Below are positions 45,862-57,759 of a stretch of 64,000 nucleotides of DNA, in pieces. Position numbers and translations under genes: made by a program. This DNA is from Chloranthus sessilifolius (Eukaryota > Streptophyta > Magnoliopsida > Chloranthales > Chloranthaceae). The DNA lies in the NCBI GenBank assembly GCA_021018995.1, contig CM037593.1, forward strand, positions 45,827,921 through 45,891,920, read 5' to 3'. The first letter of the stretch is position 1. Each line of letters opens with the position of its first letter. Under the pieces are notes generated by a model, which was given only the letters and a program-made list of their open reading frames with translations, was not told where the DNA came from and searched no databases.

Positions 45862-48134
45862 TGTGACAGCCCAGATTTCAGCCCCGAAACTCATGCCATC
45901 AGCATGACCCTCAAGGTCGCGCCTCATAAGCCTGCACGAAACATTGGTATAATCAAGCAACAAAAGATGGTTCTACTCTCATGCCAACGCATGAGCAAAA
46001 GAACCCACCCGAACCATCAGTAACGCCACAATAGTTACCCTGGATGGTTCGCCAAAAGAATATATCATTTGTTTAATTATATTTTCTCAAAATAGCTTGG
46101 CATACCAAGCCGTACAGTACTCTCTCAAAAACTAGATCAAAGTACGCAAGAGTCCTTTAGAAGAAGTCCTCAGGAGGGGGCTCCAAATCCTCCCCAGGTA
46201 CGTAATCTGAATCCTCCGGATCTACACCTCCTTAAGTAGCAGTAGTTACAAGCACAGGACTTGTGACGTGTAGTCTAAAGGGTGAGCACATCCTAGCTCA
46301 ATAGGGAAACAACTGAATGAACATATAAGTTAATCTCTCACATATATTCCATGATAATTAGCAGCATGATGTATCAATGAATTAGCTGGAAAAATAATTT
46401 AAATGACTGAAAAGATGCACTGGATGTTACTGTTACTACATGTGTTCATTTTTTCTCAACTTGCTCATATAAGACAGTGATTTGGCCTAAAGACTTAAAT
46501 CGTAACTTAAATATTCCTCGACTTACTATAGCGTCGAGGGCCCGATGGAATACCCTCCATCGTCGTCTAATCAAACTAATTTTCATATCATTATTCATTC
46601 ATTCAATACTACCCAGGTCCCTTTCTCATAGGCGATGGAGTTTAAATCTCATACATACTTACATACATCCTTGGGATGTGCAATTGGTGTACGGATTTGC
46701 TGTCGTACCGGTCAAGGATATCCTGTCGAGTTAATCGTGGGTATCCCGCCACGTCGGTGGGGTATTTTCCAAACCTTAAATATCAAAAGTGCACTACATA
46801 TAGTTATTCATCGTGTGATTATACTAAATATAGTAGATTAAGCCTTATCGATCTCATTCACTTTGCTTTATATTTTCACATACATCCCTGAGATGTCCAA
46901 CTCAATGCATCACACAGATGCTCTTATGACATTCACATCTCCTGGGGACGTCACATACTTATTTACTTTACTTTGTGTTCACACACACACACACTTAAGA
47001 TTCACATTTATATGTATAAGTCTTCATTTCTATATCACTACATATATGCTCTTGCTATTAAAATATATGTTCAAGGCGTTCCCTACCTCACACATATAAT
47101 TCATCAAGCGTTAAGATCCAAGGTGTTTCCTATGCTTACACTCATTCGTATAATCTATGATACACCATAATATAAATAAAGCATCAAGAAAGATGTAATA
47201 AAGAAGGTACAAGACCCTCCTAGAATCCCAAAGTCTTGTCCAAATCGATTGATCGATCTCCAAAATCGATCAATCGAATCCCCAAAATCGATTAATCGAA
47301 ATTCTAAAATAAATTGATTGATTTCTCAAATCGATCAATCGGTTTTCCGAAGCTCTGATTTTCCAGCCACTGGAAGTGCTCGGACGATTAATCGATTTAA
47401 AATCGATTAATTGAAATCCACAAATCAATTGATCGATTTCAAATCGATCAATCGATTTCGGGCAATTTTGCCCAGCTAACTTCTAGGTCAAAATCGATTG
47501 ATCGATTTTACGAATCGATCAATCGATTTGGTAAGAAATCCAGCCCTTTGTGGGCGTTTCTTCCAGCCTTCCTCTCTTTCATTTCTCCTTTCTTTTCTAT
47601 ATTTTCAATTTAACATTTAACCAATCTATCCTAGAGCTAATGCATAACAACATATTCATTAAAATCCAATAAAAACTCAACTCAAATTAACCCTTGGTTG
47701 ATTTAATGGTTTGGCTCAAAGGCTAGGGTTCCTAGCTCCGACTCTAACAAACTCCAATGCGTCGTCTCCGGAGTTAATGCTTGAGCACGCCTTCCAATTC
47801 GAATCCGCACTAACTCTCCTTAGCATTTACTCTCTCCCTTCCTCTAGGCTCTCTCTCTATTCATAAATTCCTAACCACCCAATAAAGAGAAATAACTTCT
47901 CTTTTACTCCTAAGGCTACTTAGTTCATTTCAGGTTTTTGGTGCCAAACTCATACACTTATAACAAGTGTGTGTGACTTAAAAGAAAGAATCCAACCCAC
48001 ACACAGACAAGTACATTCACATCAAACTTACTTAAATGTAAGTCATTAAGTTGATGTCTGCTTGGTCAAGCTTGTGACCAGCCGGGCACACTTTTCGAGG
48101 TTCTATTCAAAATCTAAATTTTGGGGATGTTACA
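45862..48134 (-). mobile_element. 5' LTR of element D
   Basis: 2,273 bp, tgtgacagccca...ggggatgttaca. It matches the 3' LTR (28979-31348) closely with scattered small indels. Dyad array 47238-47535 with TTGA/TCAA cores; short exon at 46157-46255 (ends TAA, has an internal stop). Confidence 0.88.
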
Positions 48135-48139
48135 TTTGC

Positions 48140-50189
48140 GAAGCGTGAAAGCCAATTCTTTGATCCGATCATCGGGAATGCTTCGTGTCCGATTTAAAGA
48201 GATAAATAGCGTGATTCTTTCATGTATTAAACATAATATAGGTTGCTTAAATGTGTGCAAAAGATTAGGATAAAAAAGATTAAATTTTGATGTAAAAATA
48301 GGTTTTAAAAACTCAAAACGTGCAAAATCGCACTCAATCTCTTGCCCAAGCTTTAGGCTCGCTTGCCCGAGCTGGGCGTGCCGCTGAAACTCTCTCACGT
48401 GACTGCTGCAGTCTCGGTATTTTGGTTGTAACTTTTTGTTCCGAACTCTGATTGACGCAATTCTTATAGCGTTGAAATAGGACAACGAGATCTACAACTT
48501 TTATGAATTAATCAACTTATGAATATAAAGTTATAAAGGTTAAAATTTAGCCAGAAGTTGGGTCAAATTTTAAGTTAGCATGAACTTGCCAATTTCTACC
48601 TCAGTTTTGAGAAAACACTTAAATACGTCGAAATTGTTAGAAATTAAGATCTATCCTTAATACATCATCATGAATGTGATGTAAGTTGATAATCGAGAGT
48701 GCGCGTATAAAAAAGTTACATCGATTTACGTATCTCGTGAACAAAGGTAGGGAAGAACATCTTGTTAAATCCGTGTTTTTCTCGAAGTTCATGTTATTGA
48801 TGCAAGTATTTAAATGTTATTTTCTATAACTGCTAAACAAGAATATTGACATGTTTTGAAATATACAATTCGGGTATTCGCTAGCTTGATTTGCATGTTT
48901 TTGTACACACATTTGATATGAAATTTGCACACCTTCGACACGTATTTCAATTCTGTGATTTGTTTTTAGCATTGCTGTCAGTTCGCGTCCTTCATCTCTG
49001 ATGGATATTTATATATGCGCTCGATCTGCTAAGACAACTCTCGTTGGATGAATCATGTATATGTCATGTGACTCGTGTCATGAATTCGTGTTTCTGTGAT
49101 TGTGAGATTCGATTCAAGTAACTCTGCTAACTTGCTCAGGGGCTTGGTAATGGCTCAAGTGACCTGCTAACTTGCTCAGGGGCTTAGAAATCCGATTCAA
49201 GTGACCTTACTAACTTGCCTAGGGGCTTGGAAATACATCTCGATCCAAGTGACCTGTTAACGTAGCTCAGGGGCTTGGCTTTCTTGAATTGAGTGATCTT
49301 GTTAACATAGCTCAGAGGCTCAATGTCTTGGTTCAAGTGGCCCTGTTAACGTAGTTCAGGGGCTTGATTTCTTAGTTCAAGTGACTCTATTAACGTAGCT
49401 CAAGGGCTTGATGGCTTGATATTTGATCGCGTTTGTGAATTCTTATTATGCATTCTTGTGACTTGCTTTGCTTGGCATGTTTCAAGTTCTTGTTACGCTT
49501 CTTTTTTATCCGATATGCATTAATTTCAGCATGATTATTTACGTCCATGAAAGGATATGTTTTGACATTACAGCTAAAGTCTTATTTATTTAAACTATTT
49601 TTATCTATGCATCAAGATTCATGAATGAGAATACTTAAAATAAGTGATTTAGCTTTGTTATTCCCTATTGAGCTTGGACTGCAGCTCATTCCCCAACTAT
49701 ACATCACAGGCATAGGTGTTGGTCTAAATTTGCTGGTACCAGAGAAAAGAGCGGGATCCCCAGTTTGGGAAATTCTACCCTAGGTGAGGATTTAGACTAG
49801 GCATATTTTGGGTTTGTATAGTGAATTTTAAGGACTTTGGATTTGGACTTAATATGTCTGGGGATTTATAGGTTTTGTAAGTATGTCTTGTAGGCCATTG
49901 TTTGGGTGATGGTCGGCCATCATTGGTGGTTTCCTCTAGCTTTTATATTAGATGCTAGATGTAGTGTATAAAGTAGAAAATATTAAATCTGCCTTATAAT
50001 ATCTAAATAACCATTCCACGCAGGTATGATATCTGTGTTGACTTCCACGCTTATACATGGATATACCAAGTATTTCTATATTCGGATTGTGATGTGTGAT
50101 CCGACGGTCCGATTTTTCCTGAGTTTATGATGTAAGAAAAAAATATATATTATACAAGATTTCATGGAAACGGGAAAATTGGGCTGTCA
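48140..50189 (+). mobile_element. Solo LTR of gypsy family X, right part
   Basis: Continues the LTR interrupted at 28978 and ends gggctgtca. No primer site follows, so it is a solo LTR of about 2.85 kb. At 49668-49735 it has a block (ttccctattgagct...cagctcattcc...ctatacatcacag) that matches the acceptor block of the TCGA-family LTRs, though the rest differs. A matching 5-bp target duplication was not found. Confidence 0.65.
49109..49425. repeat. Seven-copy ~45-bp minisatellite in LTR X
   Basis: Seven imperfect units of the form 'ttcaagtgacctgctaac' + 'ttgctcaggggcttgg' + 5-14 bp filler. Units 1-3 have 'acttgct', units 4-7 'acgtagct', suggesting stepwise duplication. Confidence 0.9.
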
Positions 50190-50360
50190 TAGTCAAAAAG
50201 TCAAAATAATAATATTTTTTTAAAACCACATGTTGCATGGCTGATCAACCCAAAACAGGATTTGTTTTGAGTGGATCATGCCACATGGCATGTGATCGAG
50301 CCACTGGGCACACAAGCCATCCTGCGCGCCCGAGCATATTCTCTCCAATGCCATATATAT
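50190..50360. other. Intergenic, nothing recognised
   Basis: Short spacer; contains a catgccacatggcatg palindrome near 50277-50292. Confidence 0.5.
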
Positions 50361-50850
50361 GGCAAAGGGGAAAATGTGCCCGGACGTAGAGATATCTCTA
50401 CTACCCCCAATGGGGAGCGGACACGTGAAAAGTGCATCTGCTCTAACCACGGTTAGCCACAACGGGGTTTCCTTCTATCAGTGGTAGGTAATGTAGGTAG
50501 CGTAGACGGCTATACAGCTTATAACTGACGAAGGTAGGAAGTGCTACACTTCATGATATTCACGATAGCGCGCCGTATAGATGCGCAATCGCCTCCTTTC
50601 TAGAAGCGTAAGTGCTTCGAAGGTGGCCTTTTCGAATATAATCATACCCAAATCATGATGTCAGGAATGTACGTACCCCCTGCGCCTCACCACGCTTTGC
50701 CTTTCTGATTCTTTCAGTGATAACTATGGTTAAAGAGGGATTAAATGAGAAAAAAGTGGGAATGTCGCATCAGCGAAAGAGGTGCTACGTGTCAAACTCC
50801 TATCAATAGGCACAAAGATATATCTACGTCTGGGTGCATATCCTCAACCC
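50361..50850. mobile_element. Fold-back element Z, Y family, with a different core
   Basis: Ends match the Y elements: left 'ggcaaaggggaaaatg', 'gtagagatatctctac'; right the inverted 'tatatctacgtctgggtgca', 'gaggtgctacgtgtcaaac'. The core (about 50400-50755) is unlike the GC-rich cores of Y1 and Y2 and shows nothing recognisable. Confidence 0.6.
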
Positions 50851-51447
50851 TCTCTCTCTCTCTCTCTGTAATAACCTGAAAAAATCACGTCAAACGAGGA
50901 CCTCGGGATCCGTGCCCGTTTGGTCTTAGGTTTGACCATGAGATAGTTCATTGATGAACTTAAGATGAGATGAGCGGATGTGATGTGTGAACCAGTGTAG
51001 AAGAGTGGAGAGATAGAGGGGTGTGTAGAGTAACATACACCGATGTGTGTGTATGTGCTCCACACCGAGAAAAGAGATAAGATAAAAAGGGTTGAAAACC
51101 CTAATTTTAATATTTTGGTTGTTGAGAGGAGTAAAGAAGAGAGAGAGAGAGAAAGAGAGGAGTAAAGGAGCTAGTGAGGAGTTATTGCAAGTTGTTGGAA
51201 GGGGATTTCTTGCGATCAAAGCCACGGATTCGACGCTGGGGATCTGCTCAAAAAGTGAAACCCTAACCTTCCAACCCTACATTTAAATCAAATTGAGGTT
51301 GATTTAAGGTGAGATTCTTGTAAATAAATGGTGTAGATTTATAGAATAAATTATGGTTAAAATGGGTGGAAATTGTAGGAATATTGCTTAGAAAATAACT
51401 GAGAAAAGATTGGGGAAGAACAGCCAAAGAAGGCTGAACCTGGGGAT

Positions 51448-51880
51448 TTCGACTAATCGAAATTGGGATTCGATTAATCGAAATTCCCCAAGAAGTTGAA
51501 AAGTCAGATGACCACGAATTCGACTAATCGAATTGAATTTCGATTAGTCGACTTTGAATTTCGACTAGTCGAGTTGGGTGTCGACTAGTCGACTGAGAGC
51601 CTCCAGTGAGGAGTAAAAATGGGGTAAGGGAAATCGACCAGCCGAAATTGAATTTCGACTAGTCGAGTAAGGATTTCCACTAATCGAATTGGACTCGATT
51701 AGTCGATTTTGTATGTTCAATTATTTAAGGGAAAACTGGACAGTTAGAACAGGGGATTTCGACTAATCGATTTGGGGAATCGATTAATCGAAATTGGACC
51801 TCGACTAATCGATTTTGAGAATCGACTAGTCGAGTTGGATTTCGACTAGTCGAACCAGGAACTCGACTAGTCGACTGACC
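51448..51880. repeat. Dyad array with CTAG/CTAA cores (E, 5' LTR)
   Basis: Units are mainly TCGACTAGTCGA (self-palindromic) and TCGACTAATCGA paired with TCGATTAGTCGA (reverse complements of each other). The 3' LTR copy (61688-62102) carries the same set with several short deletions. Confidence 0.9.
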
Positions 51881-52866
51881 TAGTTCTTGTTGGCTTTTGA
51901 TTCTTACTTCAAGACTCTAGGGGGGTCTTGAGACTTATTCATTACATCTTTTGTGATGTTTCGAATGTGTTTAATGGTATCATAGGTGATATGATAGTGG
52001 GCACAAGGAGCCGAGTGGGACCTTGATGCATTGAATCGATAGAGACCTAAGGTAGGGAACACCTTGAACATGTACCTTATTTTACAAGAGCATGTATGTA
52101 GTGATATAAATTTCCATTCCAATATTTTTACTGCATAAAGAATTGTGAAAAGTGTGTGTGTGATATCCATAAGAGTAAATAAATGAGCCATCCCTGTGGG
52201 ATGAAGAAGTAAGAGAGAAGGGCATCGTGTGATGTAGTGAATGGATACATCCTGTGGATGTATCCAAGGATTGAATCATGCTTGATAGGCCCTAACTGAT
52301 ATAAGATAGCACACTTACACGGTGAATAACTATATGTAAGGCACCGATATTTTGTTATTTGAGGTTTGATAGGTTACCCGTGGCGGGATAACCACGATCG
52401 ACGCAGATATCCGTGACCGATATGGCGGCTAATCCGTAGGGCCAAGGCCGGAGGCTTATCCAGACATGAGTAAGCACACCCTGGGTGTTGATGAGATGTG
52501 AAACTCCGCCACCAATCCCTGTGGAAAGGGCTTGGTACTATTGGTATTCCTGTGAATACATTTAAAACTGTCTATATAGATGACGATGAAGGGTATCTCA
52601 TCGGGGCTCGATGCTATATTGCTCGGGGACTACTTAAGTTGAAAGTTTAAGTTTTGCTTTAGGCCTTCTCAGCATCATTCATGATTAACTAAAAGACATG
52701 AGTAATCTACGAATTGAAGTGTTTTTAACTGTTTTTCATCAATAAATGCATTGACACATCATGCATACATATCATAGAATACATGTGAGTTATATTTTAT
52801 ATGTTCAATTGTGTTCCGTTCCCTATTGAGCTAGGATGTAGCTCACCCTATAGACTATACGTCGCA

Positions 52867-52971
52867 GGTCCACTACTAGCAGCTGCCGAGGCTTCAGGAG
52901 ACGCTGACCCCGGTGAGTCGGACCTTGCGGCCGGCGAGGAGTTAGGGCCACCTCCAGAGGACTTCTTCTAG
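52867..52971 (+). CDS. LTR-borne short exon ending PPPEDFF (E, 5' LTR)
   Basis: 34 codons, GPLLAAAEASGDADPGESDL then AAGEELGPPPEDFF and TAG, after TACGTCGCAG. The 3' LTR copy (63109-63207) is frameshifted in the middle but keeps the PPPEDFF end. Function unknown. Confidence 0.42.
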   Translation, partial: GPLLAAAEASGDADPGESDLAAGEELGPPPEDFF

Positions 52972-53319
52972 AGGACTCATGCGACTTTGAGGAGTTTTAG
53001 TTGGAGATTGTACGGCTTGGTATGTCAAGCCTGGTTTTTTTTTGATTAAACCTTGTGTATATGGATATCAGAGTATTCTTTTGGGCGAACCATCCATGAT
53101 GATGGTTATCATCGATGGTTCGGATCGGTCCTCCCTTCATGCAGAGGCATGAGGGTAGAACTGTCTTTTGAGAAGTGTTTTTATGTAGATTTAAATTCCG
53201 CAAGATGTTCTTATTTATTTTATGCTTGATATACCAGTGTTCCGTGCATAGTTGTGGTGCACGGTCAAGAAGATCGTTGATGGCACGGGTTTCGGGAGTC
53301 AAATCCGGCCGCCACAGCT

Positions 53320-53331
53320 TGGTATCAAAGC
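53320..53331 (+). other. Primer-binding site of element E
   Basis: TGGTATCAAAGC, a tRNA-iMet-type primer site three bases after the LTR. Confidence 0.8.
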
Positions 53332-53416
53332 TATTTTCTTTTAGCAATTCGACAAGGGTTCTTTGTCGAACGTAGGGGCTTCTGCTAACGAAACTTTAGT
53401 TTCAAATGCAGCCGCA

Positions 53417-54676
53417 ATGTCAGCTAGAGGGAGAGGCCGACCAAGAGGAGGCCATCAAAGGAGTTTGCGTAGTGGAGATGATTTCATCTCTCCTACCAAC
53501 AGAGTGCCTTTAGGAAGTAACGAGGCCCCAGGGGGCAGTAGTAGCAGACAGCATGAGGAAGAGGATCGAGATCATCAGGATCAAGATCTGAGAGAGCAAG
53601 AAAGATTGAGAGAAAGACAAGAAGATAGAGAAGAGCGACAAAGGATGATGCACACTATGGAGACTATGGCAGCTGCCATGGCACAACAAGCAGCATCCTT
53701 TGCAGCTCATGCATCAAGAGAACAGCAGCCACCTACACCACCTGTAGGACCTGCGTTGCCTTTGCCCTCATCCTTTACAAAATTTAGGAGGATGAGACCT
53801 CCTTCATTTTCTGGGCAGGCAGACACAATGGCCGCTGAGAACTGGTTGATGGAGATGGAGAAAGTCTTTAGCGTGCTAACTTGCACGGAAGATGAGAGTG
53901 TAAGATGGGCAGCTTACATGTTGGATGGGGAGGCCGGGCCTTGGTGGAAGTCTGTGATACGGACTCGGGCTCAGGAGACCCCAGAGTTGCCTTGGACTTG
54001 GGAGGAGTTTGTTGAGGAGTTCAACAAACAATATTTTCCAGAAGTAGTGAGGAACCAGCTTGAGATACAGTTTTTACAATTAGTGCAAGGGAGGATGACA
54101 GTGAGAGAATACGGGGTAGAGTTTCTACGACTTGCCCGTTTTGCTCCGGATTACGTCGCTTCTGAAGTGATGAAGTCCAAGAGGTTTCAGCAAGGGTTGA
54201 AGCCTGAGGTTAGGGGAGGCGTAGCTCCATTTCAACTGAGGACCTATGAAGAGGTCATGAGCAAGGCGTTAGTTGTAGAAGAGGAAAATAATAACAGATA
54301 TCGACAGAGGGAGCAGCAGAGAGGAGGAAACGAACAAGGAAGAACGACGCACTATGAACCGGTGAACAAAAAGCCGAGGTTCATGGGCCAGAATCAGAGA
54401 CCACAGTTTCAAGGGGGTTTCGGAAGACCGGCGCAACAGCAACAACAACAACACCAACAAAGGTTTCCGTTACTCGCGTCGGGAAGACCTATTCGCTATG
54501 AGAGCCCTGCCATGTCTACTGGCGCCACTGTTACACAGGGTTCTCATCGCTTTCTTCCGCACTGGAGACTTAAAAGTGTGGCAAGCCTCATAGGACGATG
54601 GATTGTAGATTGGGGACTAGGGTTGTTTCCGATGTGGCAAGGTGGGCCACTTGATCAAGGATTGCCCGCGAGATAA
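53417..54676 (+). pseudogene. Gag of element E
   Basis: I chose the ATG at 53417 (MSARGRGRPRGG) because the D copy starts with the same residues; an in-frame ATG lies 54 bp upstream. Layout: RGG-like basic start, acidic/Arg-rich coiled stretch (QERLRERQEDREERQ), gag core with RRMRPPSFSGQ, AGPWWKS, WEEFVEEFNKQYFPE and VREYGVEFLRLARFAP, then a Gln-rich region. The zinc knuckle (CFRCGKVGHLIKDC, 54625-54666) is intact in DNA but in another frame, after a small deletion at about 54500-54600, so the open frame ends with an aberrant tail. Particle and RNA-packaging protein in active relatives. Confidence 0.85.
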
Positions 54677-54921
54677 AAGAAAGAGCGGTTTCGATTTACC
54701 ACCGACCAATTCAAGCAAGGAAACCGATTGCGTTTAGGGGAGAGTTTATCGACGTCAGAAGCAGGGAACGTGCATGATGTCATCCAAGGTGAGATTCCTT
54801 TTAAAATTAAAGAAAATTTTCTTTTCGTTAAAACTTTAGATAGAGAAGAAGCATGCATTAGGAAATTATATAGATTCTTTCTCAAGACCAAAAGCTGTAT
54901 GTAAATTGAGGATGTAAATTA

Positions 54922-55257
54922 ATGTGTAAATTATTGTATGTGTGTATGTATACTATAGGTACTCTAAATATATATGAAAAAGGATGCTTCGGTGGATATG
55001 ACGCTCGAGTATTGATAGACCCCGGGTCTACCCATTCATTCGTCACTCCACGTTTCGCTAAGAAGATGAAGATTGTCCCAGAGACGTTGGATTTCGTCCT
55101 ATCTGTGTCTATTCCGACTGGAGAGTTAGTAGACACGGAGTTAGCTTGCAAATCCATCATCGTAGCAGTTCAAGATGTGGAGGTGCATGAACTAGAAGCA
55201 AAGTTGATACTGTTAGACATGCAAGGGTTTGATGTGATCCTTGGCATGGGTGGTTAG
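54922..55257 (+). pseudogene. Aspartic protease of element E
   Basis: Motifs ARVLIDPGSTHSFVTPRFA (active-site loop, Asp-Pro-Gly), ETLDFVLSVSIPTGELVDTE and LILLDMQGFDVILGM. The frame ends in a stop after GMGG because a base is missing in the expected GMDWL segment. It cleaves Gag-Pol in active relatives. Confidence 0.8.
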
Positions 55258-55290
55258 CAACATTGTGCAACCGTCGATTGCAAGAACAAG

Positions 55291-56139
55291 GTGGTTATCT
55301 TCAGACCCAACACAAGAAGATCATTTCGGTTTCAAGGAGTGAGGTCGTCATCAGTACCACTGATCTCAGCAGTAAGGGCCGAAAAGATGATCAGAAAGGG
55401 TTGCAGTGGATATTTAGCTTTCTTAAAGGAGGACAAGGAAGAAAAGAACGTTATTTCTGAGATAGCAGTTGTGCGAGACTTCACTGACATATTTCCAGAA
55501 GAATTGCCTGGATTACCTCCAGAAAGAGAAGTAGAATTCGCCATTGACTTAGCACCAGGAACGGAGCCTATTTCGAAAGCACCTTATAGAATGGCTCCCG
55601 CTGAGTTAAAGGAATTGAAGGAACAACTACAAGAGCTTATGGACAAGGGGTTTGTTAGACCGAGCGTGTCTCCATGGGGAGCACCGGTCTTGTTTGTCAA
55701 GAAGAAAGATGGGTCAATGCGGCTATGCATTGACTATCGGCAATTGAACAAACTCACTGTGAAGAACCGCTACCCTTTGCCTAGAATAGACGATCTATTC
55801 GACCAACTGCAAGGAGCAAAGTATTTTTCCAAGATCGACCTGAGATCTGGGTATCATCAGTTAAGAGTCAAAGCTGAGGATATTCAAAAGACAGCTTTCC
55901 GGACACGGTATGGACACTATGAATTCCTTGTGATGCCGTTTGGATTAACGAATGCTCCGGCGTCATTTATGGATCTGATGAATCGAGTGTTTAAACCACA
56001 CTTGGACTCCTGCGTCGTAGTATTTGTTGATGATATACTGATATACTCCAAATCCAAGACAGAACACGAAGAACATTTGAGGATTGCTCTACAGACGCTA
56101 CGTGAACACCAATTGTACGCCAAGCTCAAAGAAGTGTGA
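55291..56139 (+). pseudogene. Reverse transcriptase of element E
   Basis: Long frame of 282 codons covering the RT leader ([12 protein letters not shown]), [89 protein letters not shown] and the catalytic FVDDILIYS. All expected gypsy RT blocks up to the thumb are present. The frame then ends in a TGA at 56137-56139 and the following sequence shifts frame repeatedly. Confidence 0.88.
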
Positions 56140-56900
56140 GTTTTGGTTGGAAGAAGTTAGCTTTTGGGACATGTCGCTCAAAGCATGGTGTCACGATAGA
56201 TCCAAAGAAAGATAGAAGCAGAGTTAAATGGGAGCAACCAAAAGCAAAGGATGATGTCCAAAGTTTTCGGGCTTAGCAGTGCTATTATCGACGTTCGTTG
56301 AGGGGTTTTCAAAGATATCGACCTCTCACAAAGTCGACACGTAAAGATTCAAGGTTTGAGTGGAGTGAGGCATGCGAGAAGAGTTTTCAAGAACTCAAAC
56401 GAGACTCACTGCCCCAGTTAGCGATTCCTTCAGCAAGATGGAGGATACGCCGTCAATGACGCGTCATACAATGGCCTTGGTTGTGTGCTCAACCAACACA
56501 AGAAGGTGATAGCTACTGGATCAAGACAGTTGAAAGAACACGAGAAAATTACCCGACTCATGACTTAGAACTAGCGGCGGTCATTTTTATGCGCTAAAGA
56601 TTTGGAGACATTACTTGTATGGTGAAACCTTTGAAATTTTCACCGATCATAAGAGCCTCGATATCTATTTACACGTAAAGAGCTCAACATGAGACAAGCA
56701 GATGGATGGAGTTCCTCAAGGATTATGATTGTTCCATACAATACCATCTGCAAGGCAAATGTAGTGGCCGATGCATTGAGTCGAAATTTTCGCTTAGCTT
56801 CCTTGATTTTGGGTATGCACCGATGGAAATTATTGGAAGACCGGCATTCTATGATGCTAACATTGAGTCAAAGGACACCGGATCCTTTTGGCTAACATAT
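56140..56900 (+). pseudogene. RT thumb and RNase H of element E, heavily shifted
   Basis: Conceptual translation across frames recovers LGH and HGVTIDPKK of the thumb, then RNase H parts: GLGCVLNQHKKVIA, SRQLKEHEKN, HDLELAAVIF, WRHYLYGETFEIFTDHKSL and DYDCSIQYH. Dense one- to four-base deletions disrupt every 20-60 bp. Confidence 0.75.
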
Positions 56901-57600
56901 CCGTAGAAGCCGGTGATATTTGAGCATATCCACGATCTACGATGAAAGATCCGACATTAACAAAGATCCATCAAGACGTGAGTGAAGGCATCGTCGGACT
57001 TCTCATTAAAAGAAGATGGTTCTTTGTTGTTTAAAGGCGCCTATGCATTAGGACAACTCCGATCTAAGACGAACGATTCTTGATGAGGCCCATAAGTCAA
57101 ATTATGCTATCCACCCTGGTAGCACCAAAATGTACCAAGACTTGAAAAAGAACTACTGGTGGAGAGGACTGAAACAAGACGTGGCCGAGTATGTGTCACG
57201 ATGTTTGACTTGTCAGCAAGTGAAGGTTGATCATAGACATCCTGCGGGACTATTGCAACCTTTACCAATACCAGAATGGAAGTGGGAATCGATCTCGATG
57301 GATTTCATTGTTGGATTACCCCGTACTGCCAAGAGACACAATGCCATTTGGGTCGTTGTAGACCGGTTGACGAAATCAGCGCACTTTTTGCCGTACAACA
57401 CTACGTGTACAGCAGGAAGATTGACAGATTTATACATGAAGGAAATTGTAAGATTACATGGTATTCCAAGCAGCATAGTTTCAGATCGTGATCCACTATA
57501 TACATCCAAGTTTTGGAAGAAATTTCAAGAAGGAATGGGAACACGGCTAGACTTTAGTTCGCTTTCCATCCTCAAACCGATGGATGACATGAGCGAGTAA
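56900..57600 (+). pseudogene. Integrase core of element E
   Basis: Readable frame 57130-57600: zinc-binding part ending CLTCQQVKVDHRHPAG, catalytic Asp in SMDFIVGLPRT, second Asp in SIVSDRDPLYTSKFW. The third acidic residue lies in the shifted HPQTDG-SE segment near 57575-57590. The preceding DEAHKSNYAIHPGSTKM part is read from about 57080. Not functional as it stands. Confidence 0.82.
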
Positions 57601-57759
57601 ACCAAGTGATAGAAGACATGCTCAGCGTGCATGCTTGATATGCAAGGATACCGGGATGAGTATCACCGATGCTCGAAGTTCAGCATATAATAACAGCTTT
57701 TCAAACGAGCATTGGCATGGCACCGTATGAAGCTCAGATGGACGACGATGCAAGTCACC

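Larger units (their letters stand above)
28979..48134 (-). mobile_element. Gypsy element D (TCGA family), minus strand, nested and gutted
   Basis: Bounded by tgtgatagctc and ggggatgttaca with exact target duplication tttgc at 28974-28978 and 48135-48139. Minus-strand order: 5' LTR 45862-48134, primer site, gag, protease and the first codons of reverse transcriptase up to 43730; then the F/G insertion block 33923-43729; then the dyad array, extra ORF, polypurine tract and 3' LTR 28979-31348. Most of reverse transcriptase, RNase H and integrase are gone, lost with the rearrangement of the inserted elements. Non-autonomous. Confidence 0.85.
50867..53316 (+). mobile_element. 5' LTR of element E
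   Basis: 2,450 bp. The first 1 kb is nearly identical to the 3' LTR; 52370-52560 shows a cluster of short deletions relative to it. Contains donor TTTAAG/GTGAGA at 51309, dyad array 51448-51880, acceptor and short exon at 52867-52971. Confidence 0.9.

Noticed and set aside
51904-52279. Recurrent frames in the middle of each TCGA-family LTR (also 17269-17707, 42543-42853, 62134-62504)
   Set aside because: Frames differ in strand, length and ends between copies and lie in the predicted intron; conservation is at the DNA level.
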